From Heliocidaris erythrogramma (taxonomy: Eukaryota; Echinodermata; Echinoidea; Camarodonta; Echinometridae): a stretch of 64,000 bases of DNA. Where the stretch lies: assembly GCA_025617745.1 (NCBI GenBank), contig CM046863.1, positions 58,422,085-58,486,084 on the forward strand, read 5' to 3'. Below the pieces are notes generated by a model. The model was not told where the DNA came from and searched no databases. It was given only the letters and a program-made list of their open reading frames with translations. A program made the translations under genes and the position numbers. Of the stretch, positions 12,151 through 24,400 are shown one piece after another; positions within the stretch are counted from its first letter, which is position 1; each line of letters begins with the position of its first letter.

Positions 12151-13278
12151 CCTAATAAAACTAAGCTGCTGTTTTTTTTCCTACTCAAGTTAAACATTAA
12201 ACAATTGTGAGGGGAAGACTAAATTAGATACCGGGACAGTACTCAGACAACGCCAAGTTGTGCTACAACGTGTACACAAGTGGAAAAACATATTTTACTG
12301 TGTACATGGTGTATGCTACACATGTCATACACGCTATATCCATGCGGAACACCGAGGTTGTTGTACGGGCAGCCGTCGGGGTGGAAGGGTCTTAATGTTA
12401 GGCAGTTAGTGTATAGCTGTTATCTAGCGTTTCTCACGGATATACTCTAAAATTCACCAAATCATGAAATATCTCATAGATATATCTTTTTATACAAGGA
12501 GAACAACATGAGACTATAATTATACACGTTCCTTTCCAATTTTCTTTTTGCTACCAAAATACGTCCATTGCACTCATCAACAATACGGTGATAACTTTTT
12601 TGAATGCTCATTAACCAAGGGCGACTGTACAACAAGCAACAAAATTTTAACATAATCGATGGGTAAAAAAGATATTGATTTTAAACTAACAGGGATTAAT
12701 AAATGTAAACCACATCCCTGTGAGCGTTAAATTATAAAAGTTTGGCATTACATAAAAGATCTAAAACTACTTTTTTCAAATATTATTTAAAGACATGCCA
12801 ATAAATAAAACATATTAAGTTCAATGTCCTGATTGGAGAATTTGCAAGAACGATACAATACAAATAAATTCTGTCATAATTCTCAAGGCTCGGTCATATT
12901 TGACACGGTAAATCACAACATTACGGTTGAAAACTGTTTCACGCGCAAATAAGAAAAAAAAACATATTGTTGTATATCAAGAGCCCGAAAAGCCCCATAC
13001 ACACACGGCGTCATTCACCTGACGTAGCGTATGATGGCTTTAGTTGCTGGCACTGTCCTTTAAAGAGGGGGTCTTACGGGTTTTTTTATGGTTTAAATTT
13101 GCAAAATATTTTTTTATATGGTAAGGATGTTGATTAAGTAACACATTTCTTCATAATTGGCTCCTTAAAAGTCTTTAGTATTTTTATGGCATATAATTGA
13201 AAATGTTATATTTTAAGGATTTCCAACACGGTGTGTGAAACATATGGTATACTGTCACGTGACCGAAGGTCAACCGCG
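12151..13278. other. Non-coding DNA upstream of the THAP exon
   Basis: AT-rich and without a recognisable gene. Possible 5' regulatory sequence of the THAP exon beyond the palindrome at 13279 cannot be distinguished. Confidence 0.4.
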
Positions 13279-13286
13279 TGACGTCA
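13279..13286 (+). promoter_or_regulatory. CRE/ATF-type palindrome TGACGTCA
   Basis: A perfect 8-bp cAMP-response-element consensus lies about 155 bp before the THAP start codon, in a locally CpG-containing segment. Such sites are common in animal promoters. That it drives this gene is inference. Confidence 0.35.
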
Positions 13287-13440
13287 TGTCAAGTAGTCGA
13301 TCGCGCTTCAACCTGGCCTAGCTAGCTAGCTGCATGCTGCGCGTAATTAATGAGCAATTGGTAATCATCGTATTTGTAGTTTACATCGACCCCGCATCGA
13401 CCTGAGTTATTAGTCTTCTTTGACAGTTCCATCGTCAAAA

Positions 13441-13570
13441 ATGCCGACTAACTGCGTTGTTGGTGGATGCAGGAAGACAAATAAGGGTAAAGATGTGGCT
13501 GTCAGTTTCCATCGTTTCCCTAAGAATCCAACATATAAGAAAAAATGGATCAATTTTGTGAAGAGTACAC
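13441..13570 (+). CDS. THAP-type zinc finger, first coding exon (partial gene)
   Basis: The THAP domain is a DNA-binding C2CH zinc module found at the N terminus of animal transcription factors and P-element-like transposases. The exon starts MPTNC, the usual THAP opening, and shows C5 and C10, an FHRFP phrase and a KKWINFV phrase at expected spacing. An upstream in-frame ATG at 13420 exists, but 13441 was chosen because THAP proteins normally begin M-P-x-x-C. A GT splice donor (GTAAGG) follows at 13571, leaving 43 codons and phase 1. The second half of the module (the last C and H) would be on a later exon, which I could not find. Beyond the donor the frame runs to a stop at about 13665 without THAP features. 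It could be a host gene, a domesticated transposase or a relic. Confidence 0.6.
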
Positions 13571-14977
13571 GTAAGGATTTTGCAGCGCCGGGTACGATAC
13601 CGGTACCTCTCACAGTGAATGCATCCATCACCCATCACCTATCCATACACCTGGTGAACCAGTAAACCTTCCTATAGGTTTACAGTCCTTTTCAGGACTT
13701 CACCCATTGTCACGAAAGAATATTTCTTCTTTTCTCTCTGGTCATCCTTTCTCGTCTATCCATTTCTAATTTCCTATTTTCCCTTTCCTCCTACCAACAC
13801 ACATGGTGAAACGCAAACCTTCTCCACGTTATAAGCTCCACCATGCAAACATTCAAAGATCATCTAATTCAAACCTTTCAAGGTTTAAAGAAACGCAATA
13901 TTTCTGGAAGCGTTGAAGAAGAATTCAAGTCACCAAGGAACTCCAATAACTGAAAATTTTTTGACAACATGTTGTATTTATTTCTGCATTTTCATGGCAA
14001 CTATGAATGATATTAATATGCTGACGTTCGGTCCTTCTTTGAAGAACATACACTCTTAGCATCAGCCATGTTGTGTTTGTGTGTGCTGCATCACAAGTGG
14101 TGGTGCTGTAGCACTGCTGATAACAAACGTCACACTGCTCTAAATAACCAATTGTTAGAATATACTATGTTAAGGTATCAATGAGTATTTGATTTATGTT
14201 GTTGTTGATTTATGTTCTTGTTTATTTTCTTATCAGTATCGATCATGCCTATGGAATGTAAATAATAACGTTTTTTTCTATAATGCATTTTGTGCATGAC
14301 TACTTCTTCGCTCTTCCATTGCTCGCCTGTAAATAATGGAGTCCACAAAATGTTTTGTGCTCTTGGAGACAACTATTTTTCATCATTTTTACACTTATCA
14401 CGGCCCAGTTCCAGTTTGCTTCTTTAGTGCATTTTTAGCCATTGCTAGGGCCTGATACAACTCAGTCAGTTGGACATTTCACCTTGATCTTTCGATGCAA
14501 CTTAAAGTCGTCTGCTTCATCATCATGATGACGAACATAATATGGGGTGTTGCAAGAAAATGTGCGATGTGTGATTTGGTTCAGGGTCTGCCCATTCAAG
14601 AAGATGCGCTTGCAACAATGATTTTGATTGGTCAGTACCGATCAGTTGCAACTTGCAATCAATCGCAACTTTCTTGCAACACCCCATTAGTCTGACTTCG
14701 ACTTTGCATAGCCAGGGCCATAGTATAGAGCCTTCTAACTTAATACCCCTCTACGCTCATGAATTTTAATGTAGGAAATTCTGACAATGTTGGAACCACA
14801 TATTTTTCCATGGTTCTATATTCTGCCAAAGTAGTGCATAAAGACTGCAACCGAAAAACCTATAAGTTACATATTCATGCTAAGTAGCAGTAATGCTGCA
14901 TGGGTGTACATGCATTTAGGATAATCATGAATTTAAAAAAAGGGTTATTTCAGCTCGGTTTATTTATTTAGATACAG
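13571..14977. other. No supported gene downstream of the THAP exon
   Basis: Presumed intron or intergenic DNA. No exon completing the THAP module was found. Two related phrases beginning TGTTGCAAGAAA and TTCTTGCAAC (14546 and 14672) form an inverted pair, suggesting a small palindromic repeat. Confidence 0.4.
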
Positions 14978-15446
14978 TTAAAGGGATAACACAATGGTTG
15001 AAAATATTTTGATATATGATCGAGAATAGAATTCTAAGAACAATAACATTAAAAATTTGATGATTTTCAATCAAAATCAATGCATTTTGGCAAATTATTT
15101 GTTAATTGTCAAGGGTTGACCTAAAAAATTGAGTATGAAGTATGACGTAAAAGCGGTTACCCAGGTTCGCGTCTTGCAGTTGTGTTGCACGCTAGACTGT
15201 ACAAAATGTATTATACCTTGCGTGCATTTTGCTAGAATTGCGCGATAAGGTAACCACTTTGATGTCATTGTGGGTACATAGATGAAATTGGGACACAGCT
15301 AAGGGGCCAAAATATCCTGAAATCTTACATTTCGAGGTTTTCCTGGAAACACAAATTTATAAAAAAACTTTAGGCAGATGATTTTCTGCTAATAAAAACT
15401 TGCCCTTTTAAATGAACATTGTTTCAGCATTGGGTACCCCCTTTAA
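14978..15446. mobile_element. Candidate TTAA-bounded MITE (piggyBac-like)
   Basis: Both ends read TTAAAGGG followed by partly matching sequence in inverted orientation (left ...ACACAATGGTTGAAA, right reverse complement ...CCCAATGCTGAAAC). TTAA at each end fits the target duplication of piggyBac-type elements. No transposase is encoded. The right end touches the foldback array that follows. Confidence 0.4.
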
Positions 15447-15479
15447 GGGTCACCGTGGGGGGGGGGGGGGGGGGGGGTG

Positions 15480-16270
15480 GGAGAGGTGACACGACATATG
15501 CTCCGCCGACAACTGCTCCGAAAAATGCGACAAGTGCTCCGCGACAAATGGCCCGGGACAATTGCTCCGCCGATATTTGCTCCGCCGACACTCGCTCCGC
15601 CGACACTTGCTCCGCCGACAGTTGCTCCGCCGACATTTGCTCCGGCGACAATTGCTCCGCCGAAATATGCTCCGAAATTACGACGTTTGCCCCGGCGACA
15701 AATGCTCCGCCTATAAAATGCAAATGCGCAAAAATTTTCGAAGAACCTCAAGAGAGAGAGAGAGAGAGAGAGAGAGCGCGAAGCGACCGAGCGGGTAACA
15801 GGGGAGCTTTTGCTTGTGAAATTGAAGGATTTTTAGTAAAAAAAAATGTAAGTTTTCAAAAATTTCTGGTGGCAACCGTGGGCATAGGAAGGTCGGGCTA
15901 GACAAAGGATCGGGTGGGGGCTCACCCCCCCCCCCGAACCTTTGTCCGATCCCGGTGGAGCCCGACGTTCTTACGCCGGAGGGGCAGCCCCCCCCCCCCC
16001 CCCCCCCCCGCTGCCTACAGCCATGAATATCATACTGTAGAAGGATACAAACAATGAAAATTGAGAGTAAACTCTCTCATAAAAAGAATAACATCAGGCA
16101 AGATAGAAGGATAAATAAATGCATATATGAAAGAGATAGAAAGACGAAAGGATAAGGCTCGAAGGATATAAGGATATTGGAAGATTGTGCAATTGAAATT
16201 TCATCTTGTCCATTTTGGGGGGGGGGGGGAGGGGCTTTAGCGACTTTTTGAGGGTCATTTACCCCCAAAG

Positions 16271-16313
<43 letters not shown>

Positions 16314-16850
16314 TAGAGCCGCTCCTGGATAAACACAAAGAATAACAAAAGGAAATAACTAAGAGAAAATATAAAAGAAAAGCAAATAATAACATAAGCA
16401 AAGATAGAACGAGAGAAGGATAAAGCAAAGAATAACATAATAAAAGAGAGAGAGAAGAAGGTAGAGGGGGAACAAAATAACATATTAAAGAAAGATATAT
16501 ATTGGAGCATAATTCGGCGGAGAAATTTTCATATTTGTCGCGGAGCACTTTTCGCATTTTTCGGAGCAGTTGTCGGCGGAGCATTTGTCGGCGGAGCATG
16601 TCATGGAACCCACGGAGCAAACAGAGCAAATGTCGTAATTTCGGAGCATATTTCGGCGGAACAACAGCCGGCGGAGCAACTGTCAGCGGAGCAAATGTCG
16701 TTATTTCGAAGCATATTTCGGCGGAGCAATTGTCGCCGGAACAAATGTCGGCGGAGCAATTGTCCCGGAGCATTTGCCGCGGAGCACTTGTCGCATTCTT
16801 CGGAGCATTTGTCGGCGGAGCATATGTCGGCGGAGCATATGTCATGGAAC
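15480..16850. mobile_element. Foldback element with inverted arrays of an 18-bp repeat (TU-like)
   Basis: Left array, 15487-15715: about twelve copies of an 18-bp unit with core GCTCCGCCGACA. Right array, 16504-16846: the same unit in reverse orientation (core TCGGCGGAGC), about eighteen copies. Between them lie an (AG)n tract, long poly(C) tracts (C42 at 16271-16312) and a short palindrome (GGCTAGACAAAGGATCGGG with its partner near 15936-15965). 18 is a multiple of 3, so all frames stay open and encode spurious SAD/APP repeats. Sea urchin TU elements are known foldback transposons whose inverted repeats are made of short tandem repeats; membership here is inference. Confidence 0.65.
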
Positions 16851-17356
16851 CGGGGAAGAAGATGATAAAAAACTTGACTGAAGATTTCCTCAGGATGAAA
16901 GGCTGCACTGAAAGCATACCGACTCAAATTTTGTAACTTTTCTGTAATATAACTTTAGGGCAGTTTATCATTTTTAATTGATATTCAGGGGCAGATCCAA
17001 AATTTAGCAATACCAAAATGATTGGTTATTTTATGTATTGAATCACTGCTTATAAATAAAGTGAAATCTGGAAATTATAATGAACCAGCCAATTATAAGA
17101 AACAAGAAAATAATGCATGTTCGATTATTCACCCACTGTTTGAGATTGTAGAACATCTCGTTTATATACAATGTAGAATGTGAAGAAATTTGATGAGAAT
17201 GATTGATGTCTGACATGTCTGAAGGCTTCATTGTGGGGAAAGTCAGGATTGCGTAAGCCCCATTCACTCGTACACAAAGTTTGTGCGTCGAACGCGTCCG
17301 TCGGACTGCTGGGATTACATTTCGGACTGCAAGAAGCCGGCCGAATCTCGCATGAG
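16851..17356. other. Non-coding DNA
   Basis: AT-rich. No gene is supported. Confidence 0.4.
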
Positions 17357-17506
17357 AGCTTAAGGGCCCCAGAAATCCAAATGCAAGTTAAATTCAAAAA
17401 TCTACGAAACATATTTAGATGTTTTAATAACAAAATATGAGTTGTATGCATCCCCGCACACCAACAGAAATCAACTTGCATTTGGATTTCTGGGGACCTT
17501 TAAGCT
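17357..17506. repeat. Hairpin with arms of about 33 bp
   Basis: 17357-17389 and 17473-17506 are inverted copies (AGCTTAAGG...AAATGCAAGTT against its complement) with two small differences and an 83-bp AT-rich loop. Likely a small MITE or palindromic repeat. Confidence 0.75.
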
Positions 17507-17679
17507 CAGGCTGAGTGTGCATGTTGCGCGGCGACCAGTCTGTCCGAAGTTTCACCGTGGGGGGGGGGGGCAACGGCATGCGATCAGGTAACGATCACGG
17601 TGCCCGATCACGGTGCCCTCTCGCGGCATAACAACGTCCACAATCTGCAGTTGAGTATCCCTTTAATGGACAGAACGGG

Positions 17680-18690
17680 AAATCCACTCTTTTACGAGTT
17701 AGTGAAGACATTAGCATTCGCTCTCAAAAGAGTGATTCCAACTACTCTGTAGGGAATTATTCTAAGTTTTAGAGTGATTTCCAGCCTTAAAAGAAGTTAT
17801 TCCCTAATATCATCTAAAACAGTGGATTTCCACTCCTCGGCAGAAAGAAAGCATCCATTTTATCTTAACCAACATGATTACAATGATAAACATGATAAAA
17901 CCACTATGTACAATGTATATACATTCAAATGATATTTTCAAATTACATAATTATTAATATTACCTTTCTAGGTTAGTGATTAGTGTTCCTGTGATGACGT
18001 CATTGATGTTTATTTCTTGCAGAAGGAATTATTTTCTGTTTGCATTACGATACAGTTTGATAGACGGATATTGAGAGAGTGGGGAGGTCACTTACGGTAT
18101 GCCACTTAGGTTTCAAAAGGGGGACCCTTGCCTGTTTTGCCCTCCCCCCGACCAAAGGAAATAAATCCCCCAGTGTTTATTTCTTGTAAAACGTGGATAA
18201 AATAATTATTGAACGCGGTAGATCGACTGTGCGGTAGTGAGGAGAACCACTTATCTGGATAATTCCCCGTTTCGTCATACTTTCAAACCAAATCAAATAA
18301 AATTCAACTCTATCGCGAAGACTTTTGAAAAATCATAATAAAAATCGGGCAATTTCTACAGCATTGTCTATCACCTATTGAATATGCGAACATTACGATG
18401 ACACATTACGTAATCCGAACATGATTTCTATGGAATAGGATAATTACCCTTGAGTGGATTTCTCGATAATGTTTGCGATCGTGCTTATGAAATCCACTTC
18501 TTGGGAAGTCATTAAAAATTAGGGATTCATTCATTTTGGAGTGGAAATTCACAATAAAAACAGTAAAATCTACTTTCAAAAGAGTAATTCAGCTACTATT
18601 TTGTAATGGATTCAACTCCAAAGAAGTGATCTCTAATAGGACTCCTACTGTGGTTTTCCTCTCCTCTGCCTTAGAGTGATTTGGTAACTT
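17680..18690. repeat. Scattered AGAGTGATTCC-type motifs
   Basis: Variants of AAAGAGTGATTCCA/ATCCACTC recur at 17680-17860 and again at 18430-18640 on both strands. They may mark the two ends of a decayed element of about 1 kb, but exact termini were not found. Confidence 0.35.
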
Positions 18691-19931
18691 TGTGGAGGCT
18701 TGATAAAATCTAAGCTGCCTGGCCTTACATGCTTTCAGTGTATGTAATATGGTGTAAAAATGAAGCCCGGGTGGAAAAGAATACCTCAAAATCATCATAT
18801 CCTTCACAAAAGTAAACATATGCATGTGACCGGAAATGCCAGACTCATTTTTCCCATAGACTTATTGTTAGACTAAAACGTATGGCCATACGCTTTCGTA
18901 CATGGGAGTTTTCAGTCATATATATCTTAATAATAGCATTATATATTTGAAAACCTTTCTATGACTGGCTATTTATTTATCCTTCTGAACATCATTATAC
19001 AAGACAGAAATCAAAATTCAACAATTTATTATAAAATCAAACCTCCACAAAGTTACCGAATCCCTTTCCATCAATGAAACTAAGAATGTACTATCAGTTG
19101 TTTATTCATGCCAAGTATATACCACCATCATAGGAAGACACAACAGAGTTCAACGTTAAAAAAATAACAATTCCCCTCCCACCTTCTTTTTTATTTTTAA
19201 TTCTAAAAGGAAAATCCAATGTACATATAGGAATGACCTTCTTTTCCTAAAATGAGCGAAAAACATGAAAACGTAAAAATGTAGGCCGACTTAAAACAAT
19301 CACCCGTCTAATATAGAAGGAGAAGAAAGTACGCTTAATAATGTCAGGAGTTTAAAAATGAACTTATTTTTCACATCCATGCATATTTTGATGATGGGCG
19401 ACCGAGTGAAGACCCAGGGTGCCCCCTCCCTAAACACAACCAACACCCCTCCCTCCAGGGATGTTGGTTTCTATACGTCATTACATGTATGGCTTGATCT
19501 CTTTCCGTAGAGATCAGTGATTTTTGTTTTGAATAAGTGATGTATGGTTGTTGAGTGGTCGAGCGCCATCTAGTGACAATTTCTCTACAATTATTTAACC
19601 ATTGCATTACTTTGCTTTTGAATTCAGCAGCCTGTATAAACATTGTATAATAGAATATTGTCGAAGAAATAAACATCCCCCGACAATGTCATGTGTGTAT
19701 ATGTGTGCTTTGTAAAATGCCGTCATTTTTCATTTAGTTTCACATTATTTATTTCATTTCTTTCTTGATTTTGATTTGATTTTTTATTTATATTTTATTT
19801 CTTTCCACGATTGGTTTACATATGTACATGAGAAAACAAGATAAATATAATATACAGATGCCATAATACAAAAGATAATACATAACACCTCAGTATGATA
19901 AATACCTTCCAGTAAAGATAATAAACGCAGC
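18691..19931. other. Non-coding DNA
   Basis: No gene is supported. A possible retroposon tail with GAAATAAA occurs near 19664. Confidence 0.4.
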
Positions 19932-20072
19932 AACAACGGACTGAATAAAGGCTCAACTAAAGCTCATATCTCAGAAATTGAACAAAGCGGTTTTGTCATT
20001 TCTGAACCCAACCGTCTAGCCGAAATTGTTAACACATACTTTGCAAACATTGGAGAGGGCTTGGCCAGAAAC
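19932..20072 (+). pseudogene. LINE reverse-transcriptase fragment (upstream part of ORF2)
   Basis: The plus-strand frame reads ISEIEQSGFV, then an NRLAEIVNTYFANIG phrase. This matches the segment just before the palm motifs of many animal LINE ORF2 proteins (ISEI..G..I......IA..FN.YFANIG). It is open for about 47 codons and then enters a T-rich tract. No RT catalytic motif follows, so it is a short relic. Confidence 0.6.
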
Positions 20073-20743
20073 AATTTTCTTTTTTTTTTAATCATTTTTC
20101 AATTATCTGGATAACCCAATCTCAAACACGATATTTTTCACTCCCGTCACAGTTTACGAAGTATTCTTTCCTTCACTGGTCTCCGAGACCTGGGTAAATG
20201 AACGGCGGAGACAAACATGCAAAGAAAGTCAGGCGACTAATGTATAGTTTGCAAACAGTATGTACTGAATATCTAAATCCTTGCTTATTGATGAAATGAA
20301 ATCTTAAGATGACCATGAACCAGTTAATAAGAAACAAAATATGTATTTTTGATGTTGTTCATCTACTATTTAACATTATGTATGTACATCATTATTTCAA
20401 TTCAATTCAAATTATTTGTCATCATTCGGTTTAAAAATACATAAATACATGAGGCAAGTTTTGATTATAAACATATCATAATGATGGGATTCCCACGTAA
20501 AAGCATAAAAACTTGAAAAGTGTACATTCGATATCTTTAACGACATGACCATGATAAACTCATTATGTGATACATATTTATATTACATTTTCAAATCCCG
20601 CTCCCCCATATGACGTTCATGGGGTAGGGGGATGTGACATTTGTGACAAAGTCTTAAATATCTCTCTTTCAAACAAGATGGAATACATTTTCCATTTGCA
20701 TATGATTACGTAGGCCTATAATCACGCACACTATTTTTTTCAC
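20073..20743. other. Non-coding DNA
   Basis: AT-rich, no gene recognised. Confidence 0.4.
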
Positions 20744-21066
20744 TTTCATTGATTTGTCAATACTACACGTTAATGTCATCTTTACAGAATGAAACGAGAC
20801 TTTCATTGATTTGTCAATACTACACGTTAATGTCATCTTTACAGAATGAAACGAGACTTTCATTGATTTGTCAATACTACACGTTAATGTCATCTTTACA
20901 GAATAAAAACGAGACTTTCATTGATGTCAATACTACACGTTAATGTCATCTTTACAGAATGAAACGAGACTTTCACTGATTCGTCAATACTACACGTTAA
21001 TGTCATCTTTACAGAATGAAACGAGATTTTCATTGATTTGTCAATACTACACGTTAATGCCATCTA
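20744..21066 (+). repeat. 57-bp minisatellite, about 5.6 copies
   Basis: The unit begins TTTCATTGATTTGTCAATAC and ends ACAGAATGAAACGAGAC. Starts at 20744, 20801, 20858 and onward are exactly 57 bp apart with few mismatches, implying recent expansion. 57 is divisible by 3, so both strands show open frames. Confidence 0.95.
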
Positions 21067-21567
21067 CCCAACGATTTTGGTAAATGTGTTTCATATGTAC
21101 TATCTACGCTGTATGTTTTTATGAAGACTAATTTTGAATACATGTTGATGAACAAAAATCATTGCTTAATTCTTCTTGCTTATTTACAGTTGTAATCCTG
21201 ACCAAATATACAATGAGCTGCATACCCCATTGTGTATGGTCTTGTACATGTACATACTTGTATTTGATGACTTTGTTTTCAGCATAAATTAAAAGAGGTA
21301 TATGGGTAATCTACATGATTTTATTAAAAGGAAAACATCCATCATATCCATGTAAGCCTACATAATTATTTGTTTACGTTTATTTACAGTTGGAGCAGTA
21401 GGATACGGAGATATGAAATGGGGACGTTTGTGATATAAATTGACTGGGTCACTAAACCTGTCATTCGATAATTCACTATCATTATATCTTGATTAGTACA
21501 TTCTACTCTTTGGTGTGTAACTGATCCATTATTAAGAACTCAATCTCATACCAACACTGTTAAGAAC

Positions 21568-22222
21568 TTAAAGGACAAGTAACCCCACGTGATATTCTAG
21601 ATGCACCTATTGTCTGCTACGTCTTTCCATGGAGGCTGCCATTTTGTGCATGACACGGATCATTAGGTACCATATGCATTGATAATAGCCTACCTTTACA
21701 ACAGATACGTCGCTTTGTTCTGATTGTATTACGATTGTTATTGGCCATGGGCCTAGATAATTGACGACCCATGAGTTCTAATAGCCATCCTGTAAAGCAG
21801 ATTCCTCGCTTTGTTTTGGTATTGTTACGATTGTCTCCGTCCTTGACGTCAATTCTCCGTCCTTGACGTATATTTTTTATGAAGTATATTTTTTATGAAC
21901 AAATTAAGACCTTTTAAAAAATATATAAAACTAAACTTACATTTCAGAATATGTGACTTTATCTAATATATATTTGTCCTCTAAAAATCAATTACAAGTT
22001 AACGATGAAGGAAATTTTACTTGGGGATGAAAAATATGTTCGTGTACACATAAAGTAATGGCAGCCCCCTTATTATTGCTAGCAGACGATAACTTGGCTG
22101 GAAAATAGTGATTTATATCTATATCCTGTGTTTTTACATGAAATTGCATGTATCAAATAAGAGGCATATACTACACCATTCAAAATAAGCTAATTCATAC
22201 GCTGAGGTTAATTTCCCCTTTA
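21568..22222. mobile_element. Candidate TTAA-bounded MITE, 655 bp
   Basis: The left end TTAAAGGACAAGTAACCCC and the right end (reverse complement TTAAAGGGGAAATTAACCTC) are inverted partial matches flush with TTAA, the insertion site of piggyBac-type elements. No coding sequence lies inside. Confidence 0.45.
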
Positions 22223-22564
22223 ATGACCGCATGATCAACGTTTATTCACTGTTCTTTAACATCTCCAGATGTTATCACAATTAAATTAAGCTTTAAAACT
22301 TATAAACTAAAATCATAACTATGAGATGACAACAACGCTGTTTGTATTTATTAAAAGAACTCTGTAATTTTTGTTTAGTGAAATGAATGCAAACCTATTT
22401 ACAGTACACTAAATACCTAGCGGTATTCAAGTACCAAATCTATACACATTTATGACGATGATGATGACAATGAAACAGACTGTTATACATGTAAACTTAG
22501 CTGCATTGTTATACATGTACATATTCATATACCTTAGTAGATAACACCCGTTCATCTAATGAAC

Positions 22565-22570
22565 TTTATT
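22565..22570 (-). promoter_or_regulatory. Possible polyadenylation signal AATAAA for the NLR-like gene
   Basis: First AATAAA seen on the minus strand after the stop codon at 23362. The implied 3' UTR would be about 800 nt and include the (CTA)n microsatellite. Weak, since AATAAA is common in AT-rich DNA. Confidence 0.25.
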
Positions 22571-22848
22571 ATATAAACACACGTATTGTTGTTGAGTACT
22601 GGTGAAAAGCATATTGGTAGAAGTTGTGACAATGATTACAATTCCATTTCTAACCATGTACACGACCAATCAATAGAAAGCACGTATGACTTATATGTCG
22701 GTTCGAACAATATCAAATTTTAGAAAGTATAACCAAAGTGAGACAAAATATTTGAAATATTGCACTAAAAGAGTAAGGTCCCCAAGTAAGTATGACTCAT
22801 TTGCTACAACTACCATGACTACTATATAAAAAAACAACTCATTATTGT

Positions 22849-22954
22849 TACTACTACTACTACTACTACTACTACCACTACTACTACTCCTACTCCTACT
22901 ACTACTACTACAACTACTACTACTCCTACTCCTACTCCTACTACTACTACTACA

Positions 22955-22994
<40 letters not shown>

Positions 22995-23110
22995 TACTAC
23001 TACCAGACTGCTATACTACTACTCGATCCTCCCTCTCCACCTCCTCTTGCTACTCCTACTTATTCCTTTCTCTTCTACTCTTATACTATTACTACTACTA
23101 CTACTACTGT
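22849..23110. repeat. (CTA)n/(CTC)n trinucleotide microsatellite
   Basis: Long runs of CTA interrupted by CTC, CAA and a 60-bp pyrimidine-rich insert, ending in (ACT)n. The poly-leucine frame at 22845-23135 is spurious. It lies just downstream of the terminal exon of the NLR-like gene and may be transcribed in its 3' UTR. Confidence 0.9.
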
Positions 23111-23361
23111 TATGATGATGATATGCAGTAAATGATAATAGTAATAACTATATACTACAAATAATGTAGATGATTGTGGGCATATTAAACGTCGTTAGCG
23201 ATGCATATTCCTGTTTAGTACATCATGATGCAAACCTGTGGTAAAATAGTCGCAAATGCATTCATCCTTGTAGTTAATATTCCCCGTGATGTATGTCAGG
23301 TATGGTTTAATGGCAATGTACCATGTAAGCTTCCAGAGTAGTGCGTAGTCATCATTGTAGC

Positions 23362-23409
23362 TCAGTGAACGTGAGAAATGTAGTACTTCTTCGCATCATC
23401 GGCATTATC
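23362..23409 (-). CDS. NLR-like gene, candidate terminal exon
   Basis: After a good acceptor (TTCTTTTGCAG ending at 23410) the frame reads DNADDAKKYYISHVH and stops with TGA at 23364-23362. It enters in phase 0, exactly as the exon at 30374-30470 requires. The peptide is charged and fits a C-terminal tail. The assignment rests on splice signal and phase only, because 7 kb of intron full of repeats separates the two exons. Confidence 0.5.
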   Translation of the reverse strand, partial: DNADDAKKYYISHVH

Positions 23410-23849
23410 CTGCAAAAGAAGACGGATGATGTTACAATGAGACTGACATGTTATCAACAAGGAGGAAAATGTGTCTAATTTAGGTATCCAATGGCTGTTC
23501 CCATTAATGATGAAACAGACATCTTAAATCACATGGTAACGTTGCATATTGTTCATGAAAAGTTCTTCCCTAGGCGCATTTTATATAGAATTCAAATAAT
23601 CTATCCCTGCACGTGTCTAATGAATATGTATGAATAAGGAAACATAGCTGGGCTATTTTCTTTCCAGTTTATCCGGATGTTTCATTTGCTATATTATCCA
23701 TAAATGGGCCGATGGTATGAAGTCACTTCTGCGAAAGCAAAATAATTATATCTAAGCAACGTCGGAATTACGAATAAACTATACCAGCATTATTCTAAAA
23801 ATGTTGAAACAGATAATCTCTGACACTTCCCTTCACCGAATTACACGAT

Positions 23850-24400
23850 TATTATTTGTTTAAATCCAAAATACGAGGTTAGCTATAAGGGTCATTTCGT
23901 ATTTTGTTTCAATTTCCTTTTCCCCTTTTCTAAAATTTAATTTCTTATTCGCACCCCCCCCCCCCCCACCTCCCAGCCCGAAAGCTTCGCTTGTGCAATC
24001 CGACCGCCCTCCAAAAAATAAAAGGAAAGTGAAGGGAGTGAGGTCATGTAATAACGAAACGAACACTAACATTGTACAGCAATAAGTCAAAACATGAGTT
24101 AAGACAAATCATTTTTTGCATAACGGTTATAATGACAAAGAAATAAAAATAAGAAATGGAATGAGAAAATGAGTAGAAATTAAAAAAAAAATCCCGAAAA
24201 TTAAAACCTAAAATAATAATAATTAAAACAAACATGAAGAAACAGATTGAAAAATGGTGAAAGAGGTGAAGGTGATTTAACAGAAAAAAAAAAGAAGATA
24301 AAGGAAACACTGGCGACGAAAATAGACCGATCAAAAATGAAGCAAAATACTGAAAGCCATGAAAAAAGAAAGTTAACGCTATTATGGACATTAAAGCCCG
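23850..24400 (+). repeat. Dispersed repeat, copy 1
   Basis: Shares with 29570-30150, in the same orientation, a block containing a poly(C) tract, a CGATCCG/AATCCGACCGCCC phrase, AGGAAAGT.AAG.GAGTGAG, and a phrase with CGAAACGAACAC. Identity is patchy, so the copies are old. Further A-rich sequence follows each. Confidence 0.6.

Noticed and set aside
15419-16917. Several overlapping open frames with SAD or APP repeats
   Set aside because: They follow an 18-bp tandem repeat that keeps all frames open on both strands; a transposon array explains them.
20744-21066. Regular 57-bp repeats considered as a CRISPR array
   Set aside because: Copies are directly adjacent with no unique spacers, and the genome is eukaryotic; it is a minisatellite.
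22845-23135. Poly-leucine open frame
   Set aside because: Produced by (CTA)n; no signal peptide or domain structure.
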